In this document: in pieces, positions 18,104 to 25,947 of the stretch
How the letters are laid out: the number at the start of each line of letters is the position of its first letter
Position numbering within the stretch: the stretch's first letter is position 1
Assembly (NCBI RefSeq): GCF_000725485.1
Contig: NZ_KL647033.1
Location: 225,432-289,431 of the forward strand
Length of the DNA: 64,000 nt
Direction of reading: 5' to 3'
From: Nonomuraea candida
Lineage (GTDB): Bacteria; Actinomycetota; Actinomycetes; Streptosporangiales; Streptosporangiaceae
Made by a program: the position numbers and the translations under genes
Notes under the pieces: model-generated
Databases searched by the model: none
The model's input: the letters and a program-made list of their open reading frames with translations, nothing else
Told to the model about the DNA's origin: nothing

Positions 18104-18592
18104 GTGCTAGATCGCCAAGGACCCGTACCCATCTACAAGCAGGTTGCCGAACTGGTCCGCGAGCAGATCGAACGCGGTGAGCTCGGAGCCGGCGACCCCG
18201 TGCCGAGCGAGGCGGCTCTAGAGAAGAGGTACGCCATCGCCAGGACGACCGCCCGGCGCGTGGCGCGGGAGCTTCGGGAGTTGGGGCTGGCGTACACGAT
18301 TCAGGGCGAGGGCACGTTCGTCGGCCTGCCCGGTACGCCACGGTCACCTCAGACGATGCCGATTTATCGGAAGATCGCCGCAGAGGTCATCGACCGTATC
18401 CAGCAGGGCGAGATCGCACCGAACAGGGCCATTCCGGGAGAGAAAGCGATGATGCGGCAATATGGCGTCGCTAAGGTGACCGTACGTCAGGCCGTCGCGC
18501 ATCTCAGAGAACTCGGATGGGTGTTCACCCTGCCATATCGCGGTACATATGTGGCCGACCCAGAAAAATGGCCCATAAATCGGGGCTCTTGA
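18104..18592 (+). CDS. Regulator made of two tandem GntR winged helices (copy 1)
   Basis: Protein of 162 residues with two complete GntR-type winged-helix domains and no effector domain. Domain 1 (about 7-75) shows IYKQVAELVREQIERGEL, PSEAALEKRYAIARTTARR and GEGTFV; domain 2 (about 85-155) shows IYRKIAAEVIDRIQQGEI, PGEKAMMRQYGVAKVTVRQ and YRGTYV. The GTG start is leaderless by position (TAGACT 6 bases upstream). The next gene is a sister with the same build. Ordinary GntR proteins carry one winged helix plus a ligand domain, so signal sensing, if any, must be unusual. Targets are unknown. Confidence 0.85.
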   Translation: MLDRQGPVPIYKQVAELVREQIERGELGAGDPVPSEAALEKRYAIARTTARRVARELRELGLAYTIQGEGTFVGLPGTPRSPQTMPIYRKIAAEVIDRIQQGEIAPNRAIPGEKAMMRQYGVAKVTVRQAVAHLRELGWVFTLPYRGTYVADPEKWPINRGS

Positions 18593-18632
18593 TTTCCTCT
18601 CTCATGGTCGCGCTTTTGGATACGCTTGAAGC

Positions 18633-19118
18633 GTGCTGAATCGCGAGGGCGACACCTACCTATATCTCCAGATCAGCGAGGTCCTCAGGTCGCGCATCGT
18701 CACCGAACTCGCGCCCGGAGACGCTGTGATCAGCGAGGCGGAGATCCAGCGGGAGTTCAAGGTCGCACGTACGACCGCGCGCCGGGCAATTCGCGTCCTG
18801 CGAAACCAAGGGCTGGTGCACACGCGGCAAGGAGAGGGAACGTTCGTCAGCGGTCCCGGACATAAGGGGTCTCTGGGGCGACAGTCGCCGTTCTATCGGC
18901 ATATTGCTGGTGAAATTCGGGAGCGGATAAAGAGGGGCGAGTTGGCGGCATGCCAGCAGATTCCAGGCGAGCTCATGCTGGTGCGGGAGTACGGCGCCGC
19001 GCGGGAGACCGTGCGGCGGGCCATCTCGCTGCTGCGTGATGAGGGGTGGGTGTACAGCGTTCCGCATCGCGGGAGCTTCGTCTCACCCGAGGAAGAGTGG
19101 CCGACGTCGGGCGAGTGA
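18633..19118 (+). CDS. Regulator made of two tandem GntR winged helices (copy 2)
   Basis: Protein of 161 residues, paralogue of the preceding gene with the same two-domain plan: domain 1 has YLQISEVLRSRIV, SEAEIQREFKVARTTARRA and GEGTFV; domain 2 has FYRHIAGEIRERIKRGEL, PGELMLVREYGAARETVRR and HRGSFV. Start contexts are also alike (GCGTGCTRRATCGC in both). TACGCT at 18621-18626 precedes the GTG by 6 bases. The 40-bp gap and separate -10 box suggest each sister has its own promoter, perhaps with cross-regulation. Confidence 0.85.
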   Translation: MLNREGDTYLYLQISEVLRSRIVTELAPGDAVISEAEIQREFKVARTTARRAIRVLRNQGLVHTRQGEGTFVSGPGHKGSLGRQSPFYRHIAGEIRERIKRGELAACQQIPGELMLVREYGAARETVRRAISLLRDEGWVYSVPHRGSFVSPEEEWPTSGE

Positions 19119-19162
19119 CGCTCGAACGGGTCCGGTGAACGGGCTCGGGCTGCCGGAGAACC

Positions 19163-19262
19163 CGGTGGTGTCCTGATGCGTGGTGGATCAACGATCTCGT
19201 CACACCCGGCTCATCTCGGCGAACAGGGCTAGGTGGGGCAGGAGCTACACCGCTCGTACGGG
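19163..19262. repeat. Dispersed element, copy C
   Basis: Copy of the 11186 element: GGTGGTGTCC, GTGGATCAACGATCTCGTCA, GGCTCATCTCGGCGAACAGG, GGAGCTACACCGCTCG. Its end runs directly into the 15-bp array. Confidence 0.6.
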
Positions 19263-19325
19263 AACCGCTCGTACGGGAACCGCTCGTACGGGGACCGCTC
19301 GCGCGGGAACCGCTCGTACGGGTCA
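19251..19325. repeat. 15-bp tandem array CGCTCGTACGGGAAC
   Basis: Five head-to-tail copies with single-base variants, directly continuing from copy C of the dispersed element. Each unit contains the palindrome CGTACG (mutated to CGCGCG in copy four). Confidence 0.9.
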
Positions 19326-19489
19326 CCCCGGACCGCCCCGCTCGCCTGAGCGACCGACCGACCGGCGCATGTGCCGGCCCAGGACAGGACGGCGCAGGGC
19401 CGCGACCCGTTCCGGGCCCGTCGGAAGCCGGCTCGCGTAACAGACCGGCGCCAACGCCAGGATCCGAACCAGTTCGGGAACGCCCGAGG

Positions 19490-19775
19490 GCGAATCGGGT
19501 CGGCGAAAAGGTCAGGTGGACGGGCGGGCCCTGATCAAGCGGGAGGGCCTGGCCAGGCCGCAGGAACGCGCCAGGCCGCTGTGGCTGGCCAGGCCACGGG
19601 AGCTTTCCAGGCCGCTGGGAAGGTCAGCCGGGTGAAAAAGATCGGGTCGGCGAAGAGGCCAGGTGGACGGGGAACGTCACGTGGATGGGAAAGGTCAGGC
19701 CGGCCAAAGACCCAGGCGAGCGGGAAAGGTCAGGCCGGCCAAAGACCCGGGCGAGTGGGAAAGACCGGGTCGGCG
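19490..19775. repeat. 35-bp duplication and related units downstream of ASCH gene
   Basis: Two near-identical 35-bp units start at 19693 and 19728 (GGTCAGGCCGGCCAAAGACC, GGCGAGYGGGAAA). Related pieces (GGGTCGGCGAARAGGYCAGG) occur near 19498, 19642 and 19766. The ASCH stop context (GGTCAGGTCGG on the plus strand at 19780) belongs to the same family. Confidence 0.75.
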
Positions 19776-19781
19776 ATGGGG

Positions 19782-20198
19782 TCAGGTCGGGGGGAAAGGA
19801 ATGAGGCGGTACCAGAGACAGACCACGGTGGTGGTGTCGTCGACCTCGTACCCCGCCCCCGCCCAATACCGCCGATGGGTCTCCCGCCAGTCCTCCGCCG
19901 AGGAGTACCCCTCGCCCTCCGCCTCCGCGAACTCCCAGGTGACCTCGGCGAACGGCGTCAGCTCGACCCTGGTGATCTCCACCTGCGCCACGGGGGAATT
20001 CGAGTCGTCGACGAGGACCAGGCGCTCGCCGACGTGCTCCACCTCCTCGCCCTCGGCCTCGTAGTCGAGGGGCAGCAACCCGGCCGTGGCCCTTTTCGCG
20101 CCGGAGAGCGTCAGGTCGGTGAGCTCGGTGCGGACTCTGCCGGGAGTGCCGAGTTCGAGCACTCTGAGCCCATTGATGCGTGGCCACATGAGGGCCAT
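19782..20198 (-). CDS. ASCH domain protein
   Basis: Protein of 138 residues with an ASCH (PUA-like) beta-barrel: a GTPGRVRTELTDLTLSGAKRAT entry loop, then strands VLVDDSNSPVAQVEITRVELTPF and the terminal EGYSSAEDWRETHRRYW helix. ASCH proteins bind or cleave RNA or act as amidohydrolases on modified nucleosides; the role here is unknown. It starts one base after the R2-like gene ends, so the two form an operon. The downstream DNA carries repeats that resemble its stop context. Confidence 0.85.
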   Translation of the reverse strand: MALMWPRINGLRVLELGTPGRVRTELTDLTLSGAKRATAGLLPLDYEAEGEEVEHVGERLVLVDDSNSPVAQVEITRVELTPFAEVTWEFAEAEGEGYSSAEDWRETHRRYWAGAGYEVDDTTTVVCLWYRLIPFPPT

Positions 20199-20199
20199 G

Positions 20200-21222
20200 T
20201 TAGAAGACCGGGATGATGTCCTCGGGATCGATGATGTCGACGGAGACGCCTTCCAGATCCAGCTCGGGAATGGCGGGGAAGGCGATCCCCCATCGCTCCA
20301 CGATCGCGCGCACCCTGGCCATCGCCACCCGCCAGTTCTCCGCCTGCTCCTCGTACGACAGCACGCCCAGCCCCGCCTGCCGGGCGTGGTCCATGAGGAC
20401 GCGGTGGTTGTTCAGGAAATACGGCGGCAGGTCCCAGAAACCCTCGGGCGGTTCCCAGAGGATCATGCTGAGAAAGACGAAGCCGGCCCGGAGCTGGCGG
20501 GTGATGAGGGTGCGGGTCTCGTCCGTGAGGCCCGGCCATTCGTTCTCCAGAATGGTCATGCAGATTTGCAGGTGCCGGGACTCGTCGCGGCCGATGCGCT
20601 GGAACATCTCGCTGAAGACCGGGTGCGCGGTGCCCGAGGCCATGCCTCTGAACAGGGTGGAGGCGGCCATCTCCCCCATCATGAAACTCGTGAACAACAC
20701 GGGCAGCGAATATCTGCCGACCGCGGAGGTGTAGCCGTTCCAGTAGCGGCCGCCGTTGTGGTAGAGCCAGCCGATGTTGTTGTGCGCGGCCTTTTCGAGA
20801 TCGTCGCCAGGGGTCCAGTCGAGCGGCCCTCCCGGCCAGAGTTTGGCGATGGTGCGCTGGCAACATTCCTCGTGGTTCATCTCGTCGCGGGTGATCGAGA
20901 AGAAGCACTTCCTGACCGGGTCCTCCTCGTGTTTCTCGAAGGCCTGGATGGTCGCGCGGGCGAACACCGCCGGGCCCGAGGCGTCGAAATTCGCCAGCAC
21001 CGCGAACCAGTACATGATGCCCAGGCGCTGCTCCCGCGTGAAATCGCCGGGGTCCAGGTCGTCCCAGGGCAGGTCGGCCGGGTTCCAGAGCACGCGTTTG
21101 GACTTCTCGTAGATGGCGGCGAGTTTCTCCGTCTCCACGCGCCATTCCATGGGATAGATGTTGGGTTGCGGGATCTCCGGCGCCGGCCAGAAGCCGCCCT
21201 CCGGGATGGTGAGGTCCGCCAT
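20200..21222 (-). CDS. Ferritin-like (R2-type) diiron protein
   Basis: Protein of 340 residues with helical ferritin-like metal motifs: ExxH at E114-H117 (RDEMNHEE), Glu184 (MMGEMAAS) and ExxH at E214-H217 (GRDESRHLQ). The expected first-helix ligand is not an obvious Glu (Asp80 is a candidate). The size and motifs resemble ribonucleotide-reductase R2-like or AurF-like oxidases, but the third histidine of AurF enzymes (four residues before E214) is Ile here. A strong GAGGAGG precedes the ATG. Substrate unknown; it is cotranscribed with the ASCH gene. Confidence 0.75.
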   Translation of the reverse strand: MADLTIPEGGFWPAPEIPQPNIYPMEWRVETEKLAAIYEKSKRVLWNPADLPWDDLDPGDFTREQRLGIMYWFAVLANFDASGPAVFARATIQAFEKHEEDPVRKCFFSITRDEMNHEECCQRTIAKLWPGGPLDWTPGDDLEKAAHNNIGWLYHNGGRYWNGYTSAVGRYSLPVLFTSFMMGEMAASTLFRGMASGTAHPVFSEMFQRIGRDESRHLQICMTILENEWPGLTDETRTLITRQLRAGFVFLSMILWEPPEGFWDLPPYFLNNHRVLMDHARQAGLGVLSYEEQAENWRVAMARVRAIVERWGIAFPAIPELDLEGVSVDIIDPEDIIPVF

Positions 21223-21268
21223 TGTTGTGACACCTCCTCTCCCATCCTGCGGGGCGGCGTCACGGCTT

Positions 21269-22192
21269 TCAAGTACGGGCGCGCTGGGTGATGGCCACGC
21301 AGACGAGCACGGCCAGGGCCGCCAGCACCGTCGCGGGCCCGAAGCGCTCCCCCAGCAGGAACCACGCCCAGACCAGCGTCATCAGCGGCTGGGCGAGCTG
21401 CGTCTGCCCGGCCCTGGCTATCCCGCCCCTGGCCAGCCCGGCGTACCAGGGGATGAAGCCCAGGAACATGGAGATCGCCGAGACGTACGCGAACCCGGCC
21501 AGGGCCTCGGGGCCGGCGGTGATGGGGGTGGCGGCGGCGAGGACCGCGGTGACGGGCACCGTCAGCGGCAGCGACAGCACCAGGGCGTAGGAGATGACCT
21601 GCCAGCCGGGGGTGTGCCGGGACAGGCGGCCGCCCTCGGTGTACCCGACGGCCGCGGACAGCAGGGCGCCGATCATAAGCAGGTCGGGCCAGGACGGTTC
21701 GCCGCCGTGCTGGACGAGGGTGAACGTGGTGATGGCCGCGGCTCCGGCCGTACAGGCGGCCCAGAACAGCGGGCGCGGGCGCTCGCCGGCCCGCAGCACG
21801 GCACAGGCGGCCGTGGCCGCCGGCAGGAGGCCGACGATCACCGTGGCGTGGGACGTGCTCGACCCGAGCGCCAGAGCCAGGCTGCTGAAGACGGGAAAGC
21901 CGAAGACGACGCCCAGGGAGATCAGGGCGTACGCGCGCCACTCGGCCCGCGGCGGTACGAGGGGGCGCCCCGCGGCCTTGAGGCAGATCAGCGCCATGAC
22001 GCCCGCGACGGCGGCCCGGCCGATCGCGACCAGCCAGGGGTCGAAGCCGCGGATCGCGAAGTCGGTGGCGGGCAGCGAGCCCGAGAACGCCAGCACGCCC
22101 AGGAGGGCCAGGGCCGTGCCGTGGCTGCGCCCGGCCGGCGCGCCGGGGACCGCTACTCCGTCGAGGACGATAGCGCTATTCTCATATTTCAT
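21269..22192 (-). CDS. EamA/DMT family transporter
   Basis: Membrane protein of 307 residues with about ten hydrophobic segments in two EamA repeats (first near residues 25-150, second 165-300). The second repeat ends with LAQPLMTLVWAWFLLGERF, a typical EamA motif. The ATG at 22192 gives MKYENS; it overlaps the start codon of the divergent MocR gene by two bases. No other acceptable start was found before the first membrane helix. Divergent MocR control suggests export of an amino-acid-, pyridoxal- or amine-like metabolite; this is inference. Confidence 0.85.
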   Translation of the reverse strand: MKYENSAIVLDGVAVPGAPAGRSHGTALALLGVLAFSGSLPATDFAIRGFDPWLVAIGRAAVAGVMALICLKAAGRPLVPPRAEWRAYALISLGVVFGFPVFSSLALALGSSTSHATVIVGLLPAATAACAVLRAGERPRPLFWAACTAGAAAITTFTLVQHGGEPSWPDLLMIGALLSAAVGYTEGGRLSRHTPGWQVISYALVLSLPLTVPVTAVLAAATPITAGPEALAGFAYVSAISMFLGFIPWYAGLARGGIARAGQTQLAQPLMTLVWAWFLLGERFGPATVLAALAVLVCVAITQRART

Positions 22193-22210
22193 GAAAAACG
22201 ATAGCAGTAT
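22167..22210. promoter_or_regulatory. MocR operator and overlapping divergent promoters
   Basis: Direct repeat ACGATAGC-NN-TATY at 22167-22180 and 22198-22211, 31 bp apart, as expected for MocR/GntR-type aminotransferase regulators. The first copy overlaps the -10 of the MocR gene (TATTCT, 22177-22182); the second contains the -10 of the transporter (TATCGT on the minus strand, 22198-22203). Both start codons lie between the copies in TTTCATGAAA. Confidence 0.5.
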
Positions 22211-23591
22211 CGCCCAGATCACCGCGATACTGCGCGAGGAGGCCGACCGGCTCGGGCCGGGCGCGCGCCTGCCGTCCAGCAGGGAGATCATGCGCCGCCA
22301 CGGCGTCAGCCCGGTCACCGTCTCCCGGGCCATCGGGCAGCTCGCGGCCGAGGGGCGGGTCGTGACGAGGCCGGGCAGCGGAGCCTTCGTGGCGCCGCGG
22401 CTCAGCCACGGGCAGGACGCGCCCGACCTGTCCTGGCAGACCGTCGCCCTCGGCGACCGCACGGTGGACGAGGGGCCCGTGTCGGTGCTGCTGGGCTCGG
22501 CGCCCGAGGGCGTGGTCCCGCTGACCGGCGGCTACCTGCGGCCGGGGCTGCGGCCGGACAGGCAACTCGCCGCCGCGGCGGCGCGGGCCGTGCGCAGGCC
22601 GGACGCCTGGGCCATGCCGCCCCTCGCGGGCCTGCCCGAGCTGCGGCGGTGGTTCGCGACCCAGGCGGGGGGCGAGGTGACGGCGGCCGACGCGCTGATC
22701 GTGAGCGGCGGGCAGGCGGCGCTGACACACGCGTTCAGGGCGCTGGCCGCGCCGGGCACGCCCGTCCTGGTCGAGACGCCCACCTATCCGGGGGCGCTGG
22801 CGGCGGCGAGGGCGGCGGGGCTGCGGGCCACGGCCGTGCCCATGGACCGGGACGGCGTGCGTCCCGACCTGCTGGCCGAGGCGTTCGCGGTCACCGGGGC
22901 GCGGGTGTTCTTCTGCCAGCCCACGCTGCACAACCCGACGGGCGCGACGCTGCCGCCGGCGCGCAGGGAGCAGGTGCTGCAGGTGGCCAGGGCGGCGGGG
23001 GCGTTCGTGGTGGAGGACGACTTCGCCCGCTACCTGACCCCGCAGCCGCCGCCCACCCTGGCCTCCATGGACCGGCACGGCACGGTGGTGCACATCGGCT
23101 CGCTGACGAAGATCCTCTCGCCGAGCATGCGGGTGGCTGCCGTGATAGCGCGCGGGCCCGCCGCGCACCGGCTGCGGGCCAGCCAGCTCGTGGAGTCGTT
23201 CTTCGTGGCGCGGCCGCTGCAGGAGACGGCGCTGGAGTTCGTGGGGTCCCCGGCCTGGCAGCGGCATCTGAGCGCCGTGCACGCCGAGATCGCCGCCCGC
23301 CGTGACGTGCTCGCGGCGGCGCTCGCCGCGCACCTGCCGGCCGCCGAGCCGCACCTGCTGCCCGCGGGCGGGATGCACCTGTGGGTACGGCTGCCCGCCG
23401 AGACCGACGAGACCGCCCTGGTGGAGGCGGCCAGGCGGAACGGCGTACTGGTGAGCCCCGGCAGGATGTACTACCCGTCGGAGCCCCCTGGGCCGCGGCT
23501 GCGGCTCACGCACCTCGCCGCCGCCCATCCGGCCGAGCTGCGCGAAGGGGTCCGCAGACTCGCCGAGGCCCTGAACGGCCTGCGCGCATAA
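22191..23591 (+). CDS. MocR-type regulator (GntR fused to aminotransferase)
   Basis: Protein of 466 residues. A GntR winged helix (about 5-75: PSSREIMRRHGVSPVTVSR, GSGAFV) is fused to a class I/II aminotransferase-like domain. PLP-binding features include the substrate-loop NPTGATLP, the VEDDFARY Asp and the Schiff-base lysine in GSLTKILSP. MocR proteins sense PLP adducts or amino compounds and regulate a divergent gene, here the EamA transporter. The message may be leaderless (TATTCT 8 bases upstream). Three tandem 14-bp units follow, beginning with its own TAA stop. Confidence 0.92.
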   Translation: MKNDSSIAQITAILREEADRLGPGARLPSSREIMRRHGVSPVTVSRAIGQLAAEGRVVTRPGSGAFVAPRLSHGQDAPDLSWQTVALGDRTVDEGPVSVLLGSAPEGVVPLTGGYLRPGLRPDRQLAAAAARAVRRPDAWAMPPLAGLPELRRWFATQAGGEVTAADALIVSGGQAALTHAFRALAAPGTPVLVETPTYPGALAAARAAGLRATAVPMDRDGVRPDLLAEAFAVTGARVFFCQPTLHNPTGATLPPARREQVLQVARAAGAFVVEDDFARYLTPQPPPTLASMDRHGTVVHIGSLTKILSPSMRVAAVIARGPAAHRLRASQLVESFFVARPLQETALEFVGSPAWQRHLSAVHAEIAARRDVLAAALAAHLPAAEPHLLPAGGMHLWVRLPAETDETALVEAARRNGVLVSPGRMYYPSEPPGPRLRLTHLAAAHPAELREGVRRLAEALNGLRA

Positions 23592-23630
23592 GCCCACCCC
23601 GCTAAGCCCGTCCCCCTAAGCCCACCTCGC
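23589..23630. repeat. 14-bp tandem repeat starting at MocR stop codon
   Basis: TAAGCCCACCCCGC, TAAGCCCGTCCCCC and TAAGCCCACCTCGC are consecutive. The first TAA is the real stop; because 14 is not a multiple of three, the three TAA codons fall in three different frames. Confidence 0.85.
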
Positions 23631-23753
23631 CCCGGCGCCATACGGCCTCCACCCGCCGCAGAACAGCCCCGCGCCACCCCGCACACCCCGCCACAGGACG
23701 GCCCCGCGCCACCTCCCCTCAGCCCCGAGCGAGGCCGACACCCCGTCGCGCCC

Positions 23754-23825
23754 GCGACGGACAGCGGGCCCGTGACGGACGACGGGCTCACGACGGACGG
23801 CAGGCCCACGACGGACGGCGGGCCC
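23754..23825. repeat. 18-bp tandem repeat ACGACGGACGGCGGGCCC
   Basis: Four consecutive copies with 1-3 differences each, about 50 bp upstream of the CGNR gene. No coding role seen. Confidence 0.85.
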
Positions 23826-23872
23826 TTCGTGGCCGGGGACGGCGCGCGATCGCGGGACAGTAGAGTGACGCC

Positions 23873-24394
23873 ATGCAGTTCTCCGCGGAGCTCATCCGAG
23901 ACTTCGTGAACACCTTCGACGTCGAAGCCCAAGCGGACGAGCTGTCCTCCCCCGCGGAGCTGGCCGTCTGGCTGCGCGAGCGCGGCCTCATCGGCCCGCG
24001 CGACCGTGCCGCCGACGACGACCTCCAGACCGCCCACGCCCTCCGTGAGGGCCTCAGGGCCGCGCTCAGACGCGAGGCCGCCGACCTCCCGGCCCTGCCG
24101 CTGCAGGTCAGGGTACGAACGGGCGAAGCGCCCGAACTGGCGCCCGCCGAGGGCGGCGTGCGGGGAGGGCTGGCCGCGATCGCGGCGGCCGCGGCGGGGG
24201 CGGCGGCGGAGTGGGATCGGCTCAAGGTGTGCGCGGAGGGAACGTGTCAGTGGGCGTTCATCGACTCGTCGAAGAACCGTTCCCGCTCATGGTGTTCCAT
24301 GCGGGTATGCGGCAACCGCACCAAGACACGGGCTTACCGGGCAAGGAAGCGGGGTTCGCGTCGTCTCCAAGCCTCAAACACCGATACGGTGTAA
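23873..24394 (+). CDS. CGNR zinc-finger (ABATE) protein
   Basis: Protein of 173 residues. The N-terminal ABATE-like part (about 1-110) begins FSAELIRDFVNTFDVE; the C-terminal CGNR zinc finger has Cys120, Cys125, Cys141 and Cys146 in KVCAEGTCQWAF and SWCSMRVCGNRTKTRAYRAR. Members are presumed DNA-binding regulators, often beside transport or stress genes. The target is unknown. It is followed by a GNAT gene on the same strand. Confidence 0.9.
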   Translation: MQFSAELIRDFVNTFDVEAQADELSSPAELAVWLRERGLIGPRDRAADDDLQTAHALREGLRAALRREAADLPALPLQVRVRTGEAPELAPAEGGVRGGLAAIAAAAAGAAAEWDRLKVCAEGTCQWAFIDSSKNRSRSWCSMRVCGNRTKTRAYRARKRGSRRLQASNTDTV

Positions 24395-24438
24395 CTCGTG
24401 CCTTGTGGCATGGACGGCAGGCGAAGGAGCGGGCCGAG

Positions 24439-25047
24439 ATGGCAGACGTAGGCGTCCGGGCGGCCCGGCGCGAGGATGTGCTCCAGGTTGCGAACACTCA
24501 GGTCCGCGCCTGGCGCTACGGCTATCGGGATTTCCTCCCCGAGGGCCCACTCGAGCAGATGACCGGCCCGGCGGCCGAGAAGATGTGGCTGCGCCAATGG
24601 GACGAGGCGATCGTCGCCCCGCCCAGCCCCATGCACCGCGTGCTGGTGGCGGTGGAGACCATTCTTGACACCGAGGGTTTCCCCGCCCTCGGCGCGGGCG
24701 GCAGCGCCGCCCTGGTGACACCCAGGGGCGGAGAGCGCGTGGTCGGCCTGGCCTCCCACGCCCCCGCCGAAGACCCCGACCTCGACCCCAGCGTGGTGGC
24801 CGAGATGCTGACGTTGCTGGTCGACCCCGACTTCGTGCGCAGGGGCCACGGCAGCCGCCTGCTCAACGCCACGGTCGACTACCTGCGGGAAGACGGCTTC
24901 CGGCAGATCGTCACCTGGGTGTTCGCCGACAACTACGCGGTGCTGGGCTTCCTGGAGTCGGCCGGCTGGGGCGAGGACATGGCCGAGCGCGTCCTCGACA
25001 TGGGCCGGCCGATCAGGATGGTCAGGCTCACGACGGACATCAGCTAG
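24439..25047 (+). CDS. GNAT family N-acetyltransferase
   Basis: Protein of 202 residues from ATG 24439, preceded by GAAGGAG. The acetyl-CoA motif is in MLTLLVDPDFVRRGHGSRLL, followed by the motif-B strand IVTWVFADNYAVLGFLESAGW. A longer frame starting at 24211 overlaps the CGNR gene and adds no homologous sequence. The substrate is unknown. menA follows 15 bp later, so the genes may be cotranscribed. Confidence 0.88.
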   Translation: MADVGVRAARREDVLQVANTQVRAWRYGYRDFLPEGPLEQMTGPAAEKMWLRQWDEAIVAPPSPMHRVLVAVETILDTEGFPALGAGGSAALVTPRGGERVVGLASHAPAEDPDLDPSVVAEMLTLLVDPDFVRRGHGSRLLNATVDYLREDGFRQIVTWVFADNYAVLGFLESAGWGEDMAERVLDMGRPIRMVRLTTDIS

Positions 25048-25062
25048 AGGTAGAACGACGGT

Positions 25063-25938
25063 ATGGCAACACCCGCTCAATGGATCGCGGGCGCCCGCCC
25101 GCGCACGCTGCCCAACGCCATCGTGCCCGTCATGGTGGGCACCGGCGTGGCGATCGGCGAAGGCGGCTTCGTGTGGTGGCGGGCGGTCCTGGCACTGCTC
25201 GTGGCGTTGTCGCTGCAGATCGGCGTCAACTACGCCAATGACTACAGCGACGGCGTTCGCGGCACCGACGACCAGCGGGTCGGCCCGATGCGGCTGGTCG
25301 GCTCCCGCGCCGCCGCGCCGCGGCAGGTGCTGACGGCCGCGCTGGCCTGCTTCGCGCTCGCGGCGGTGCTGGGGCTCGTCCTGGTGCTGGTTACGCGGGC
25401 GTGGTGGGTGCTGCTGGTGGGCGCGGCGGCGATCGCGGCCGCCTGGTTCTACACCGGCGGCAAGCACCCGTACGGCTATCGCGGGCTGGGCGAGGTGGCC
25501 GTGTTCGTCTTCTTCGGGATCGTGCCCGTGGTCGGCACGGCCTACGTGCAGACGGAGCAGCTGAGCTGGGCGGCGCTGCTCGCCTCGATCCCGGTGGGGC
25601 TGCTGTCGTGCTCGATGCTGGTGGTCAACAACCTGCGCGACGTCGGCACGGACGGGCAGTCGGGCAAGCGCACGCTGGCGGTGCTGCTGGGGGCCGAGCG
25701 CACCCGCGCTCTCTACGTGGCCTGCCAGGTGGTGCCGTTCGCGGTGGCGCTGGCGATGGTGCCGATCACGCCGTGGGCCGCGCTGGTGCTGCTGGCCGCG
25801 CCGCTGGCGATCTCCCCCATCCGGGCCGTGCTGGGCAAGGCGGTGGGCCCGGCGCTCATCGCGGTGCTGCAGCAGACGGGCAAGTTGCAGCTGGCCTACG
25901 GAACGCTGTTCGCCGTGGGGCTGGCGATCATCTTCTAA
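25063..25938 (+). CDS. menA: 1,4-dihydroxy-2-naphthoate polyprenyltransferase
   Basis: UbiA-family membrane prenyltransferase of 291 residues that attaches the polyprenyl tail to DHNA to give demethylmenaquinone. The first Asp-rich motif is NYANDYSDGVRGTD (about 58-71), the second region is NNLRDVGTDGQSGKRTLAV; about eight hydrophobic segments surround them. It starts 15 bp after the GNAT stop and ends 9 bp before the deaminase gene. A futalosine-route MqnP-type enzyme is the alternative, but the motifs match MenA better. Confidence 0.9.
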   Translation: MATPAQWIAGARPRTLPNAIVPVMVGTGVAIGEGGFVWWRAVLALLVALSLQIGVNYANDYSDGVRGTDDQRVGPMRLVGSRAAAPRQVLTAALACFALAAVLGLVLVLVTRAWWVLLVGAAAIAAAWFYTGGKHPYGYRGLGEVAVFVFFGIVPVVGTAYVQTEQLSWAALLASIPVGLLSCSMLVVNNLRDVGTDGQSGKRTLAVLLGAERTRALYVACQVVPFAVALAMVPITPWAALVLLAAPLAISPIRAVLGKAVGPALIAVLQQTGKLQLAYGTLFAVGLAIIF

Positions 25939-25947
25939 GGTGAGACG

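Noticed and set aside
24211..24438. Longer N-terminus of the GNAT at 24439
   Set aside because: It would overlap the CGNR gene in another frame and shows no homology.
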